From contig NZ_JAFBCL010000001.1 in NCBI RefSeq assembly GCF_016907655.1, forward strand, positions 1,612,001 through 1,676,000: 64,000 nucleotides of DNA, read 5' to 3'. Source of the DNA: Saccharothrix algeriensis. GTDB lineage: Bacteria > Actinomycetota > Actinomycetes > Mycobacteriales > Pseudonocardiaceae. The position numbers and the translations under genes are program-made. Shown in pieces: positions 7,981 to 16,988 of this stretch. The first letter of the stretch is position 1. Each line of letters begins with the position of its first letter. Below the pieces are notes generated by a model that was not told the origin of the DNA, searched no databases, and was given only the letters and a program-made list of their open reading frames with translations.

Positions 7981-8742
7981 GTGGCCGGGACGGACGCACG
8001 GGTGGCCATCGTCACGGGCGCCGCGCGCGGCATCGGCGCGGCGGTGGCGGCGCGACTGGCGCGCGACGGGCTCGCCGTGGCCCTGCTGGACCTGCAGGAG
8101 AGCGGCTGCGCGGCCGGGGTGGAGCGGATCACCGCCGCCGGCGGGCGCGCGATCGCGGTGGGCGCGGACGTCAGCGACCGTGCGGCGGTCGACGCGGCCG
8201 TCGAGCGGGTGGCCGACGAGCTGGGCGCGCCGACCGTGCTGGTGAACAACGCGGGCATCCTGCGCGACAACCTGCTGTTCAAGATGACCGACGACGACTG
8301 GGACGCGGTGATGGGCGTGCACCTGCGCGGCGCGTTCCTGATGAGCCGGGCGGTGCAGGTCTTCCAGACCAAGGCCGGCTGGGGCCGCATCGTCAACCTG
8401 TCCAGCACCAGCGCCCTGGGCAACCGCGGGCAGGCCAACTACTCGGCGGCCAAGGCGGGCCTGCAGGGGTTCACCAAGACCCTCGCGATCGAGCTGGGCA
8501 AGTTCGGCGTCACGGTCAACGCCATCGCGCCGGGCCTCGTCGCCACCGACATGACCGCCGCGACGGCCGCCCGGCTGGGCATCGACTTCGAGGACTTCAA
8601 GAAGGGCGCGGCGGCCGCGATCCCGGTCGGCCGCGTCGGCGTCCCCGAGGACATCGCGCACGCCGCGTCGTTCTTCGTCAGCGAGGGCGCGGGCTTCGTG
8701 TCCGGCCAGGTCCTCTACGTCGCCGGCGGGCCGAAGGACTGA
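7981..8742 (+). CDS. Short-chain dehydrogenase, 3-oxoacyl-(acyl carrier protein) reductase-like
   Basis: A 253-residue classical SDR. TGAARGIG at about residues 12-19 binds NAD(P), NNAG follows near 90, and the catalytic Ser-Tyr-Lys is present (NLSSTSAL, then YSAAK). VNAIAPG follows the active site. FabG-like; with the MaoC hydratase encoded 2 nt downstream it could act on 3-oxo/3-hydroxyacyl thioesters. GTG at 7981 has AAGGAGG 5 nt upstream. Expression is probably set by the 26-bp repeats immediately upstream. Confidence 0.85.
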   Translation: MAGTDARVAIVTGAARGIGAAVAARLARDGLAVALLDLQESGCAAGVERITAAGGRAIAVGADVSDRAAVDAAVERVADELGAPTVLVNNAGILRDNLLFKMTDDDWDAVMGVHLRGAFLMSRAVQVFQTKAGWGRIVNLSSTSALGNRGQANYSAAKAGLQGFTKTLAIELGKFGVTVNAIAPGLVATDMTAATAARLGIDFEDFKKGAAAAIPVGRVGVPEDIAHAASFFVSEGAGFVSGQVLYVAGGPKD

Positions 8743-8744
8743 CC

Positions 8745-9197
8745 GTGCGGGTCTTCGCCGACCTCGACGAGTTCGCGGCCGCCCGGGGCGAGCACCTGGG
8801 GCACGGCGGCTGGCACGAGGTCACCCAGGAGCAGGTCGACCTGTTCGCCGACGCCACCGGCGACCACCAGTGGATCCACGTGGACCCGGTGAAGGCCGCG
8901 GCGGGCCCGTTTGGGGCGCCGGTGGCCCACGGCTACCTGACCCTGTCGCTGATCCCCTCGCTGGTGCGGGACGCCTACACCGTGCGGGGCCTGCGGATGG
9001 GCGTGAACTACGGCCTGAACAGGGTCCGCTTCCCCAGCCCGGTGGTCGTGGGCTCGCGGGTGCGGGCGGGCGCGGAACTGCTGTCGGTCACCGACCTGCC
9101 GCCCGGGAAGCAGGCCGTGGTGAAGGTGACCGTGGAGATCGAGGGCGAGCCGAAACCGGGCTGCGTGGCCGAAACGGTCGTGCTCCTGGTGCCCTGA
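8745..9197 (+). CDS. MaoC-like (R)-specific enoyl-CoA hydratase
   Basis: A 150-residue single hot-dog-domain hydratase. The R-hydratase signature is visible: ATGDHQWIHVD, with catalytic Asp and His, then GAPVAHGYLTLSLIP. It hydrates trans-2-enoyl thioesters. GTG at 8745 begins 2 nt after the SDR stop, so the two are cotranscribed and likely catalyse consecutive steps (hydration and 3-hydroxyacyl oxidation). Confidence 0.85.
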   Translation: MRVFADLDEFAAARGEHLGHGGWHEVTQEQVDLFADATGDHQWIHVDPVKAAAGPFGAPVAHGYLTLSLIPSLVRDAYTVRGLRMGVNYGLNRVRFPSPVVVGSRVRAGAELLSVTDLPPGKQAVVKVTVEIEGEPKPGCVAETVVLLVP

Positions 9198-9223
9198 CCG
9201 TCCACAAGCGACGGTGGTCCCCG

Positions 9224-9805
9224 TCAGGGGCGCAGCGAGCCGAGCAGCAGGTCCGCGTAGTGGCGGGCGACCTGCTCGGCCGACAGCTCGCCCGAGGCGT
9301 GGTACCAGGCGCCGAGGTGGTGCACCGCGCCGAAGAAGTTGTGCACGACGAGGTCCGCCGGCACGTCCGCCCGGAACACGCCCGCGGCCTGCCCCTCCTC
9401 CACCAGCGACCGGAACCGCTCGTGGTAGCGGCGGCGCTCGGCGCGCATCGCCCGCCGCCGGTCCTCGGCCAGCCGGTCGGCCGACCGGAAGTACACCTTG
9501 GCCTGGTCGAAGTTCTCCACCGAGGTCACCACGACGTCCAGCGCGGCGGCGTGCAGCCGCTCGGCCACCGGGGCCGGGCCGGCGGCGACGCGCTCCAGCC
9601 GCTCGGTCTGCACCCGCAGCAGGCTGCCGTAGATCTCGTGCAGCAGGTCGTCCTTGGACCCGAAGTAGTGGTACATCGCGCCCTTGGTGACGCCGGCCAG
9701 GTCGACGACCTCCTGCACCGCGACCCGGTCGAAGCCCTTGTCGGCGAACAGCCTGGTGGCCGCCTCGATCAGCCGCTCCGGCACGGTGCCCATGCGCAGC
9801 AGCAT
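9224..9805 (-). CDS. TetR/AcrR family regulator
   Basis: A transcription factor with an N-terminal helix-turn-helix (residues about 5-50, with VTKGAMYHYFGSKDDLLHEI as recognition segment) and a helical ligand domain. This DNA-binding pattern is common in regulators of fatty-acid and sterol breakdown. It is encoded 27 nt after the SDR gene at 9833-10594 on the same strand and lies next to the SDR/MaoC operon. Likely targets are the repeats at 7903-7980 and the palindrome at 7826. The start is uncertain: ATG 9805 or 9793, GTG 9814. Confidence 0.85.
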   Translation of the reverse strand: MLLRMGTVPERLIEAATRLFADKGFDRVAVQEVVDLAGVTKGAMYHYFGSKDDLLHEIYGSLLRVQTERLERVAAGPAPVAERLHAAALDVVVTSVENFDQAKVYFRSADRLAEDRRRAMRAERRRYHERFRSLVEEGQAAGVFRADVPADLVVHNFFGAVHHLGAWYHASGELSAEQVARHYADLLLGSLRP

Positions 9806-9832
9806 AAACGCCACCGGACCGGGACGAGCCGG

Positions 9833-10594
9833 TCAGCTCCCGACGGTCGCGCCGCCGTCCACCACGAAGGTCGCGCCGGTGGTGTAGCCGCCCGCGGGCG
9901 ACGCGAGGAACACCACGGCCGCCGCCAGCTCCTCGGGGTCGCCCACGCGCCCCATGGGCAGCCGGGCGACGTGCGCGTCCAGGTAGCCCTCCGGGTACTG
10001 GTCGGTCATCTCCGAGGCGAAGTAGCCGGGCGCGATCGCGTTGACCCGGATGCCCTTGCGGCCGGTCCACTGCTGCGCGAGGTCCCGCGTCAGGCCGAGC
10101 AGGCCGGCCTTCGACGCGGAGTACGCGGCCTGCGGCAGGCCGCCGGACACGAGGCCGAGCACGCTGGAGATGTTGACGATCGAACCGCCGTCGGCCATCA
10201 CCGCCGCGGCGGCCTGCGCCATCAGGAACGCGCCGGTGAGGTTGACGTCCACCACGCCGCGGAACTGCTCGGGCGCCTCGCGGGAGGCCGGCACGGCCGA
10301 CGCGACACCGGCGTTGTTCACCAGCACGCCGACGGGGCCGAACTCCGCGGCGGCCCGCGCCACCTCGCGGCAGTCCTCGGGCCGCGCCACGTCCGCGCGC
10401 ACCACCAGCGCCCGGCGGCCCGCCCGCTCCACGAGCGCCGCGGTGTCGGCCAGCCGGTCGGCGCGGCGCGCCGCGAGCACGACGTCCGCGCCCGCCTCGG
10501 CCAGGCCCTTGGCGAAGGCCACGCCGAGGCCGGAGGACGCCCCGGTGACGATCGCGACCCGCCCGTCGAGCCGGAACTTGTCGAGGATTCCCAT
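9833..10594 (-). CDS. Short-chain dehydrogenase/reductase
   Basis: A 253-residue SDR with the cofactor motif TGASSGLG at residues 17-24, NNAG near 95, active-site residues in ISSVLGL and YSASK, and a conserved FVVDGGATV C-terminus. Substrate unknown; a 3-hydroxyacyl-CoA or related alcohol fits the island. GGGAGGGG precedes the ATG at 10594. It is followed by the TetR gene, presumably in one transcript. Confidence 0.85.
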   Translation of the reverse strand: MGILDKFRLDGRVAIVTGASSGLGVAFAKGLAEAGADVVLAARRADRLADTAALVERAGRRALVVRADVARPEDCREVARAAAEFGPVGVLVNNAGVASAVPASREAPEQFRGVVDVNLTGAFLMAQAAAAVMADGGSIVNISSVLGLVSGGLPQAAYSASKAGLLGLTRDLAQQWTGRKGIRVNAIAPGYFASEMTDQYPEGYLDAHVARLPMGRVGDPEELAAAVVFLASPAGGYTTGATFVVDGGATVGS

Positions 10595-10627
10595 GGTCGG
10601 CCTGCCCCTCCCGGTTCCCGTGCGCCC

Positions 10628-10720
10628 TCGTGCCGGCGCCTGCTCGTGCCGGCGCCGCCCGATCGTGCCGGCGCCGGCTCGACCACGTCGGCGACGCTCA
10701 CCGTACTAAGCGGTTGCTCG
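10628..10720 (-). promoter_or_regulatory. Upstream region with three 13-bp repeats and operator-like motif
   Basis: TCGTGCCGGCGCC occurs at 10628, 10644 and 10663, ahead of the SDR gene at 9833-10594. Just beyond, around 10705-10720, lies TAAGCGGTTGCTCGG, which resembles the AGCGCTTGYTC core of the 26-bp repeats at 7903-7980. The arrangement suggests one regulator acting on both SDR promoters. Confidence 0.4.
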
Positions 10721-10766
10721 GCCCCGGGCGCGCGCTCGGCCGGCGTCGGGCCGGCGGCCCGCTCTC

Positions 10767-10810
10767 GCGCCGGAGGGCCTCCCGGGCTGACCCGGGAGGC
10801 CCTCCGGCGC
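10767..10810 (-). terminator. Strong terminator hairpin after the GlsB-like gene
   Basis: A perfect 20-bp inverted repeat (10767-10786 with 10791-10810) with loop CTGA lies about 100 nt downstream of the minus-strand gene ending at 10909, and would also insulate the SDR promoter. Confidence 0.7.
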
Positions 10811-10908
10811 GCGGTCGCCGGGCCCGGTCGCGGTCCCGTCGGCGGACCCCTGTCGGCGGGCCCCCGCCGGCGAGCCCGGTCTGCGGACCCCGGGTCAGCC
10901 GGTCCCGG

Positions 10909-11181
10909 TCAGCGGGCCTGCCTCTTGCCCCAGAACCCCGCCACCAGGCTCACCCCGATGGCCGCGAGCACCACCTGCACGATGACCTCGATCCAGTCGA
11001 TGCCCGGCGTGTCCTCGACCCCGAGTGCCCGGGCGATGAAGGTGCCCAGGAAAGCCGCCACGATGCCGACCACGATCGTCAGCCAGACGGGGATGTTCTG
11101 CTTGCCCGGCGCCACGAGCCGGCCGAGGAACCCGATGACGAGACCCACGATCAGAGCGCTGATCAGACCGCCGATGCCCAC
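10909..11181 (-). CDS. GlsB/YeaQ/YmgE-type small membrane protein
   Basis: A 90-residue membrane protein with three helices: IGGLISALIVGLVIGFLGRLVAPG, then VWLTIVVGIVAAFLGTFIAR, then VIVQVVLAAIGVSLVAGF, and a basic GKRQAR end. This is the transglycosylase-associated (GlsB/YeaQ) family, linked to envelope stress but of unclear biochemistry. GTG at 11181 with AGGAGG upstream gives the usual family length; the frame extends upstream without family similarity. Confidence 0.8.
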   Translation of the reverse strand: MGIGGLISALIVGLVIGFLGRLVAPGKQNIPVWLTIVVGIVAAFLGTFIARALGVEDTPGIDWIEVIVQVVLAAIGVSLVAGFWGKRQAR

Positions 11182-11344
11182 GATGCCTCCTGCGGTGTAG
11201 TCGCCTTCGAAGAAGTCCCCGACCTCGCCGAGGGCCTCGCCGACAATCATCCCACCGAACCCGCCGACCGCAGCCCCGGCGACGGGCCCGCCGGCGCGGT
11301 CCCCCCGCCGCGGCGACCTCGTGGTGGTCGCCCGACAAGCCGTG

Positions 11345-12130
11345 TCAGCGGGAAGATCGCCGCCCCGCGACCTGGTCCATCCACTGGTGCAGCACCGCCG
11401 CCCAGTCCGTGCGGATCACCTCATCGTGCGACATCGCGAAGTGCCCGAACGTGTCGCCGCCCTGCCGGAACAACCCGCCCCGGCGGTCCGCCTCCAGCAC
11501 CACGTGGAGGTGGTGCGGGTCGGCGACGAAGGTCAGCTCGACCTGGCTGACCCTGCCGTGGAACTGCTGCGGCGGCAGGAACTCGATCTCCTGGTAGAAC
11601 GGCAGCTGCTGCGGCACGCCGTGGACGCGGCCCTGCTCCGAGTCGGCGCGGGTGAAGCGGAAGCCCAGCGCGCCGAACGCGTTGAGCACGTGCTCCTGGG
11701 AGCGGATCGGGTGCACGGCGACCGGGTCGAGGTCGCCGGGGTCGATCGCGCCGCGGACCTCCAGCTCGGTGCGCAGGCCCATCGTCATGCCGTGCAGGTG
11801 GGCGCCGTGCACGACGGTCAGCGGCGTCTCCAGCGGCACGGGGAACCGGAAGGGCAGCGCCAGCTGCCGGCCGGGGTGGACCTGGACCTGCCGCCCGACG
11901 ACGACCCGGGCGAACTCGACGTTGCGGTTGTACTCGTTGTCCCCGCTCTCCACCTCGACCCGCGTGACGAGCGACAGCTTGACCTGGTCGATGTCGGCGG
12001 CGGTGTCGCCGCCGGCGATGCGCACCTCACCGGTCAGCAGCTCGCCGGGGCGGACGTTCGGGTTGGCCAGGACGGTGTCCACCGAGGGACCGCCGACCCC
12101 GAACGCGCGCAACATCCTCTTCAACACCAC
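11345..12130 (-). CDS. Spo0M-like (SpoOM family) protein
   Basis: A 261-residue soluble protein with the arrestin-like beta-sandwich pattern of the SpoOM family: VRPGELLTGEVRIAGGD near the N-terminus and HGMTMGLRTELEV in the middle. Spo0M influences sporulation and cell-shape processes in Bacillus; actinobacterial roles are poorly known. GTG at 12130 is chosen because AGGAGG (12137-12142, top strand cctcct) lies 6 nt upstream. It follows secA2 on the same strand with about 180 nt between. Confidence 0.8.
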   Translation of the reverse strand: MVLKRMLRAFGVGGPSVDTVLANPNVRPGELLTGEVRIAGGDTAADIDQVKLSLVTRVEVESGDNEYNRNVEFARVVVGRQVQVHPGRQLALPFRFPVPLETPLTVVHGAHLHGMTMGLRTELEVRGAIDPGDLDPVAVHPIRSQEHVLNAFGALGFRFTRADSEQGRVHGVPQQLPFYQEIEFLPPQQFHGRVSQVELTFVADPHHLHVVLEADRRGGLFRQGGDTFGHFAMSHDEVIRTDWAAVLHQWMDQVAGRRSSR

Positions 12131-12311
12131 GGTGGTCCTCCTGAACGGCTCGTGCTCGCACACCGGCACGTGATTCGCCCCGAGGACGCCTCACGTTCCA
12201 GAGACGTCCGATCGGGGGCGTCGGTTCCACCCGGGGGCGGACTCCCGGCACGAGCTGCCCGGGTGAGGAGGCGCGCACGGCGGGTGCGGACCCCCTCGCG
12301 AGCGGCGGCCG

Positions 12312-14630
12312 TCAGCGCCGCCGGACCAGCTTGACCAGGCCCTTGAAAGTCTCCTCCAGGCCGGAGGAGAAGGGGTTGTCGTTGACCAGGTAGGTCCAGG
12401 TCGTGTTCGGCCGCTGCACACCGGCCTCCGCCAGGTGCGCGCCCTCCTCGTCGATCTCGACCTTCGCGAAGGTCTCCTCCGCCTCGTCCCACGCGTCGGG
12501 CACGATCTTGCGGTACGCCGGGATCGCCTCGCGGTGGAACTCGTCCAGCGGGTTCTGCCTCGCCAGCGCCCTGAGGTGGATGCCCTCGCGCAGGTCGGTC
12601 AGGAACGTCAGGTGGTCGCTCCACCGCTGGTCCAGGTGGTGCAGGACGATCAGCCGGGCCGCCCTCACCAGGATCTCCGACGGGAGGTCGGCCAGCTCCG
12701 CCGCCCGCTCCGGCAGGCGCCCGGACAGCTCCCGCCACGCCTCGTCGGTCAGCAGCAGCTTGTCCCGGTACTCCAGCAGCAGGGTGCGCTGGTGCTCGAT
12801 GAGCTTGTTGTACCGCCACGTGTTGCGGTGGATCTCCAGCTGCACGCCCTCGGCCACGCGCTGCGCGTGCTCGACCGTGTGCAGCGTGCCGGCGTCGGTC
12901 ACGCGGCCGTCGTCGTCGACCTCGGCGGGCTCGTCGTGGTCGGGCACGTACTGCGCCACCAGGTCGTCCTGCAGCGACGAGAAGAACACCGAGCCGCCCG
13001 GGTCGCCCTGGCGGCCGGCCCGGCCGCGCAGCTGGTCGTCCAGCCGGGACGAGGAGTGCCGCCCGGTGCCGATGACGTAGAGGCCGCCCAGCTCGGCGAT
13101 GCGCTCGCGGTCGGTGGAGTCGTGGCCGCCCAGGCGGATGTCGGTGCCGCGGCCCGCCATCTGGGTGGAGACGGTGATCCGCCCGTGCGACCCGGCGTCG
13201 GCGATGATGGCCGCCTCCTCCGCGTCGTTCTTCGCGTTGAGCACGACGCACTCCAGGCCCGCTTCGCCGAGCTTGCGGGACAGCCGCTCGGACTCGGCGA
13301 CGTCCAGGGTGCCGACCAGGATGGGCCGCCCGGTGCGGTGGACCTGCTCGATCTCCGCGACGACGGCGGCTTCCTTCAGCTCCAGCGTCGTGTAGAGGCG
13401 GGGCGCCTCGTCCTCGCGGACGCACTCCACGTTGGACGGGATGACCAGCACTTCCAGCTGGTAGAAGTCGCGCAGCTGCTCGGCGACGGCCACCGCGGTG
13501 CCGGTCATGCCGCACACCGTCGGGTAGCGGCTGAGCAGGGCCTGGACGGTGATCGAGTCGAGCACCTCGCCGGAGTCGGTGGTCTGCACGGCCTCCTTGG
13601 CCTCGACCGCCGCCTGGAGGCCGTCCGGCCAGCGCTGGAGCTTCGCGATGCGGCCGCGGGTGTCGTTGATCAGGTGCACCTTGCCGTCGCGGACGATGTA
13701 GTCGACGTCGCGGTGCAGCAGGACCTGCGCGTGCAGGGCCACGTTGACCTTGCTCAGCGTGGTGGAGACGTGCTCGTCGGAGTACAGGTCGATGCCGCCC
13801 AGGGCGCGTTCGACCAGCTCGGAGCCGGCCCCGGTGAGGTAGACGTTGCGCTCCTCGTCGTCGACCTCGAAGTGCAGGTCCCGGCGCAGCCGCTTGACCA
13901 GGTCGGCCAGGGCCGGGTCGACGGCGGGGCCCGCGGTGGAGCCGGCCAGGACCAGCGGCACGCGGGCCTCGTCCACCAGGACCGAGTCGGCCTCGTCCAC
14001 CAGGGCGACGCGCGGGGACGGCACGACGCGGTCGGCCTCGTCCACGGCGAGCCGGTCGCGCAGGACGTCGAACCCGATCTCGGACACCGACGCGTAGGTG
14101 ACCTCGGCCTCGTAGGCGGCACGGCGCTCGTCGGGCTTGCTGCTCTGGCTGAGCCAGCCGACGGACACGCCGAGCAGCTCGTACAGCGGGCCCATCCACT
14201 CCGCGTCGCGCTGGGCCAGGTAGTCGTTGACCGACACCACGTGGACGTGGTCGCCGCGCAGCGCGAAGCCGGCGGCGGCGATGGCGCCGGACAGCGTCTT
14301 GCCCTCGCCGGTGGCCATCTCGACGACGTGGCCCTCCAGCAGCCCGAGCGCGCCCAGGACCTGCACGTCGAACGGCCGCAGGCCCAGCGCCCGGTCGGCG
14401 GCCTCGCGGCCGAGGGCGCAGACCTCCACCAGCTCGGCGCGCCCGAACTCGGACCTCTCCCGCAGGGCGACCGCCGCCTCGGTGAGCTGCGCGTCGCTGA
14501 GCGCGCCCACGCGGTCCGCCTGCTCGTTGACCTCGGCGAGCAGCGAGCGGTACGGCGTGAGGTCGGCCGAGCCGGGCTTCTGTGCGAACCGGCGCAGCCG
14601 CTGCTTGAACCGTCCCAGGAGAGTGGTCAC
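12312..14630 (-). CDS. secA2: Accessory Sec translocase ATPase SecA2
   Basis: A 772-residue SecA paralogue that drives export of a subset of proteins. Walker A GEGKT is at residues 108-112 and the Walker B DEAD box at 212-215; the second motor domain has TQMAGRGTDI and QLRGRAGRQGDPG. At about 770 residues it is shorter than housekeeping SecA and lacks the C-terminal zinc-binding cysteines. GTG at 14630 is the first start at the conserved N-terminus (TTLLGRFKQR); no ribosome-binding site is seen, so it may be leaderless. Confidence 0.85.
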   Translation of the reverse strand: MTTLLGRFKQRLRRFAQKPGSADLTPYRSLLAEVNEQADRVGALSDAQLTEAAVALRERSEFGRAELVEVCALGREAADRALGLRPFDVQVLGALGLLEGHVVEMATGEGKTLSGAIAAAGFALRGDHVHVVSVNDYLAQRDAEWMGPLYELLGVSVGWLSQSSKPDERRAAYEAEVTYASVSEIGFDVLRDRLAVDEADRVVPSPRVALVDEADSVLVDEARVPLVLAGSTAGPAVDPALADLVKRLRRDLHFEVDDEERNVYLTGAGSELVERALGGIDLYSDEHVSTTLSKVNVALHAQVLLHRDVDYIVRDGKVHLINDTRGRIAKLQRWPDGLQAAVEAKEAVQTTDSGEVLDSITVQALLSRYPTVCGMTGTAVAVAEQLRDFYQLEVLVIPSNVECVREDEAPRLYTTLELKEAAVVAEIEQVHRTGRPILVGTLDVAESERLSRKLGEAGLECVVLNAKNDAEEAAIIADAGSHGRITVSTQMAGRGTDIRLGGHDSTDRERIAELGGLYVIGTGRHSSSRLDDQLRGRAGRQGDPGGSVFFSSLQDDLVAQYVPDHDEPAEVDDDGRVTDAGTLHTVEHAQRVAEGVQLEIHRNTWRYNKLIEHQRTLLLEYRDKLLLTDEAWRELSGRLPERAAELADLPSEILVRAARLIVLHHLDQRWSDHLTFLTDLREGIHLRALARQNPLDEFHREAIPAYRKIVPDAWDEAEETFAKVEIDEEGAHLAEAGVQRPNTTWTYLVNDNPFSSGLEETFKGLVKLVRRR

Positions 14631-14755
14631 GGCACGGCAACGTACGGCACGCACCCAACGTTCCGCACGTCACCCGGTTGACTTTTCACGTTCGGCGGGC
14701 CGGTGGCGGCCCCGGCCGGGGGCGGGCCGGGCGCGGTCCCGGCCCGCGGGCGGCG

Positions 14756-15022
14756 CTAGACGGCGGGTGCGCGCAGGTGGGCGTCGTCGACCGGGTCGGC
14801 CTGGCGGGGCAGGCCGGCGGCTCTGCCGAGCCCGGCGGCCACCGCCTGCTCGGTGAGGGTGCGGATCTCCGCCAGGATGTCCAGGTGCTCCTGGGAGGGG
14901 GGCGGCCCCACCAGGTTGGAGTGGTTGAACGCGGTGCGTTCGGCGCGGTGCGCCAGGTTCTGGATGCGTCGGATGAGGTCCGATTCCCGGTTGGTGGGCT
15001 CAGAGCGCCGTTGCTCAGTCAC
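14756..15022 (-). CDS. Conserved-looking small hypothetical protein
   Basis: An 88-residue hydrophilic, mostly helical protein (ESDLIRRIQNLAHRAERTA, then SQEHLDILAEIRTLTEQAV). I do not recognise a family. It is on the same strand as secA2 and 125 nt upstream of it. Start GTG 15022 is tentative; GTG 15037 is also possible. Confidence 0.5.
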   Translation of the reverse strand: MTEQRRSEPTNRESDLIRRIQNLAHRAERTAFNHSNLVGPPPSQEHLDILAEIRTLTEQAVAAGLGRAAGLPRQADPVDDAHLRAPAV

Positions 15023-15037
15023 CCCGGAAGCGTTCAC

Positions 15038-15703
15038 CTCACGCCGGGTGAAGGTAAATCACCTGGTAGTGCGAACTTCGCTGGGTCATCCCAGCTACCC
15101 CGGCCAGTCGCACCGAAACGCCACCATCGTGCGACTCAAGCTTCCACCGCCGGGCCGAGCACCACGCCCCGCAGGGGCCGAAGCCCAGCACGAGGGCCAC
15201 TTCGGTGAGGCGGACCGCCCCCGATCGCCCACCGATCACAACTCGTGCGGGTGAACCGCGCCGGTGCTGAGGGCCGTTGACCCGCTGTCGTCCGGGTGGC
15301 ACGAACGGGGGACGCCCGGTCCAGCGGGCGGAACTCCCCTCTGGCCGTTCGTGGCCGAGCGCCGGGCCGGGGTCGCCCGCCGGCGTCGGCGCGGTCGCCG
15401 GGCGGGGTCGCGAGCGCTTGCGCGGTGCGGGCCGGCTCGGCGCTCCGCCGTCGCGCGCCGCGGCCCCGCCCCCGTCGCCGCCGGGGCGCGCCCGCCGCCG
15501 GGGCGCGCCCGCCGCCGGGTGCGCCCGCGGCCGGGTGCGCCCCGGCGCCCGACCCGCTCGTGACCTGCGGCTTCCGGGCGCGTTTAGTCGCCCGTTAGCG
15601 AGACGGCGGGGCAGTTGCCCGATACCGGGTGAAGTGGACACCCGATCATGAGTAGGCTGCCTTGGCCCGATCGGGGGACGAACCAGACTGAGGGGGTTAC
15701 TAA
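15038..15703. other. Intergenic stretch with no recognised gene
   Basis: About 660 bp between a minus-strand hypothetical gene and the small gene at 15704. Frames here are open only through GC bias and are very Arg/Pro/Gly-rich. From 15470 to 15545 the sequence is built of repeated GCCCGCCGCCGG-like units. No tRNA, rRNA or riboswitch was recognised. The stretch 15600-15700 probably holds the promoter of the 15704 gene. Confidence 0.4.
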
Positions 15704-15850
15704 GTGTCACTCACGCCGATCTACGACGACCTGCTGCGCGAGTTCCAGGGCATCATCGAGGCCAGCGCGAACGTCGAGGCCGACGACGCGGGCGCCACCG
15801 CGCCGGCCGCCGCCGGGACGACGCCCGCCGCGCCGGCGGCCGGGGGCTGA
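15704..15850 (+). CDS. 48-residue small protein
   Basis: GTG at 15704 with GAGGGGG 7 nt upstream opens a 48-codon frame. Residues 1-22 form an acidic amphipathic segment (LTPIYDDLLREFQGIIEA) followed by an Ala/Thr/Pro/Gly tail. The ribosome-binding site and the contrast between the structured N-terminus and low-complexity tail argue it is real. Function unknown; it converges on the LCP gene. Confidence 0.5.
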   Translation: MSLTPIYDDLLREFQGIIEASANVEADDAGATAPAAAGTTPAAPAAGG

Positions 15851-15902
15851 CGGCCGCGGCGCGGGCCCGGCGCGCCGGCGGGCCCGACCGCGGCGGACCG
15901 GC

Positions 15903-16913
15903 CTACTTCGGCTGCTGCAGCAGGTCGGCCGGCACCGGCTCGTCCTTCTCCAGCGCGCCGAACAGCCGCAGGGCGTTGGTGCGGTCCCACTGCACGACCG
16001 AACCCGCGCCCGGCACCGTCGGGGTGCCGCCGACCGGCACCGTCACGTTGTCCACGCCGCCGCTCATCCCGAACGCCATGCCGGCCAGGTCGTGCAGGTG
16101 GTCGTCGTCGTCCACGGAGATGGAGTCGGTGGCCGCGAACAGCAGCGGGAACGCCCGGAACGGGTTGATCAGCGTCCCGGCGCTGGTCGCCTTGTCCGAC
16201 AGGGCGGAGAGGAACTCGCGCTGGTTCTGCACGCGCTGGAGGTCGGCCGAGGCGAACGCCCTGGTGCGGACGAACCCGAGCGCCTGCGCGCCGTCGAGCT
16301 CCTGGCAGCCCGGCTGGAGGTCGAGCCCGGCCAGCGGGTCGTTCATCGGCTCCTCGATGCACATGTCCACGCCGCCCACGGCGTCGACGATGCCCGCGAA
16401 GCCGCCGAACCCGATCTCCATGTAGTGGTCGACGCGCAGGCCGGTCGCGCCCTCGACGGTCTGCACCAGCAGCGGCGCGCCGCCGAACGCGAACGCCGCG
16501 TTGATCTTGTTCTTGCCGTTGCCGGGGATGTCCACGTAGGAGTCGCGCGGCACGCTCACCAGGGTCGCCTTCCCGGAGCCGTCCGGGATGTGCAGGACCA
16601 TGATGGTGTCGGTGCGCCGCCCGCCCGCGTCGCCGGTGGCCAGCGCGGACTTCTGCTCCTCGCTCAGGTCGTCCCGCGCGTCCGAGCCCACCAGCAGCCA
16701 GTTCGTGCCGGGGGTGTCCGCGGGGCGGCCCTCGTAGTCGGGCAGGGCGTCGATGCGGCGCAGCGAGGAGTCGACGTAGACCCACAGGCCGACGACGAGC
16801 GCCAGCAGCAGCACCAGGACCACCAGGACGATCCGGCCGACCCTGGGCTTGCGGCGCTTGGGCGCGGGCCGGTACCCCGCCCGCTGGTACCCCTGGTGGT
16901 AGCCGGCGCTCAT
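15903..16913 (-). CDS. LytR-CpsA-Psr (LCP) family cell-wall ligase
   Basis: A 336-residue membrane-anchored protein. A basic cytoplasmic tail (KRRKPR) is followed by a single TM at about residues 27-47, then the extracellular LCP domain: LLVGSDAR, TDTIMVLHIP, SVPRDSYVDIPG, NKINAAFAFGG and a later GFVRTR. LCP enzymes transfer lipid-linked glycopolymers to peptidoglycan (arabinogalactan or teichoic acid). Conserved Arg and Asp residues that bind the pyrophosphate lipid are present. ATG at 16913. Confidence 0.85.
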   Translation of the reverse strand: MSAGYHQGYQRAGYRPAPKRRKPRVGRIVLVVLVLLLALVVGLWVYVDSSLRRIDALPDYEGRPADTPGTNWLLVGSDARDDLSEEQKSALATGDAGGRRTDTIMVLHIPDGSGKATLVSVPRDSYVDIPGNGKNKINAAFAFGGAPLLVQTVEGATGLRVDHYMEIGFGGFAGIVDAVGGVDMCIEEPMNDPLAGLDLQPGCQELDGAQALGFVRTRAFASADLQRVQNQREFLSALSDKATSAGTLINPFRAFPLLFAATDSISVDDDDHLHDLAGMAFGMSGGVDNVTVPVGGTPTVPGAGSVVQWDRTNALRLFGALEKDEPVPADLLQQPK

Positions 16914-16988
16914 GTCAGCGACCCCGATCCCGTGTGTTGGCTTGCGTCTCGCACCTAAAGACGCGGTGTGCGCCGCGAGGTTGCCAGC

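Noticed and set aside
12121..14681. Very long open frames on both strands across the secA2 region
   Set aside because: They are opposite- or other-frame shadows of SecA2 caused by high GC: Arg/Ala/Gly/Pro-rich with no domain pattern, whereas the SecA2 frame has all motor motifs.
15039..15710. A 223-codon minus-strand frame
   Set aside because: Dominated by Arg/Pro/Gly from GC-rich repeats and opposed by the better-supported small gene at 15704; only its last part (LTEVALVLGFGPCGAWC) looks protein-like and has no start signal.
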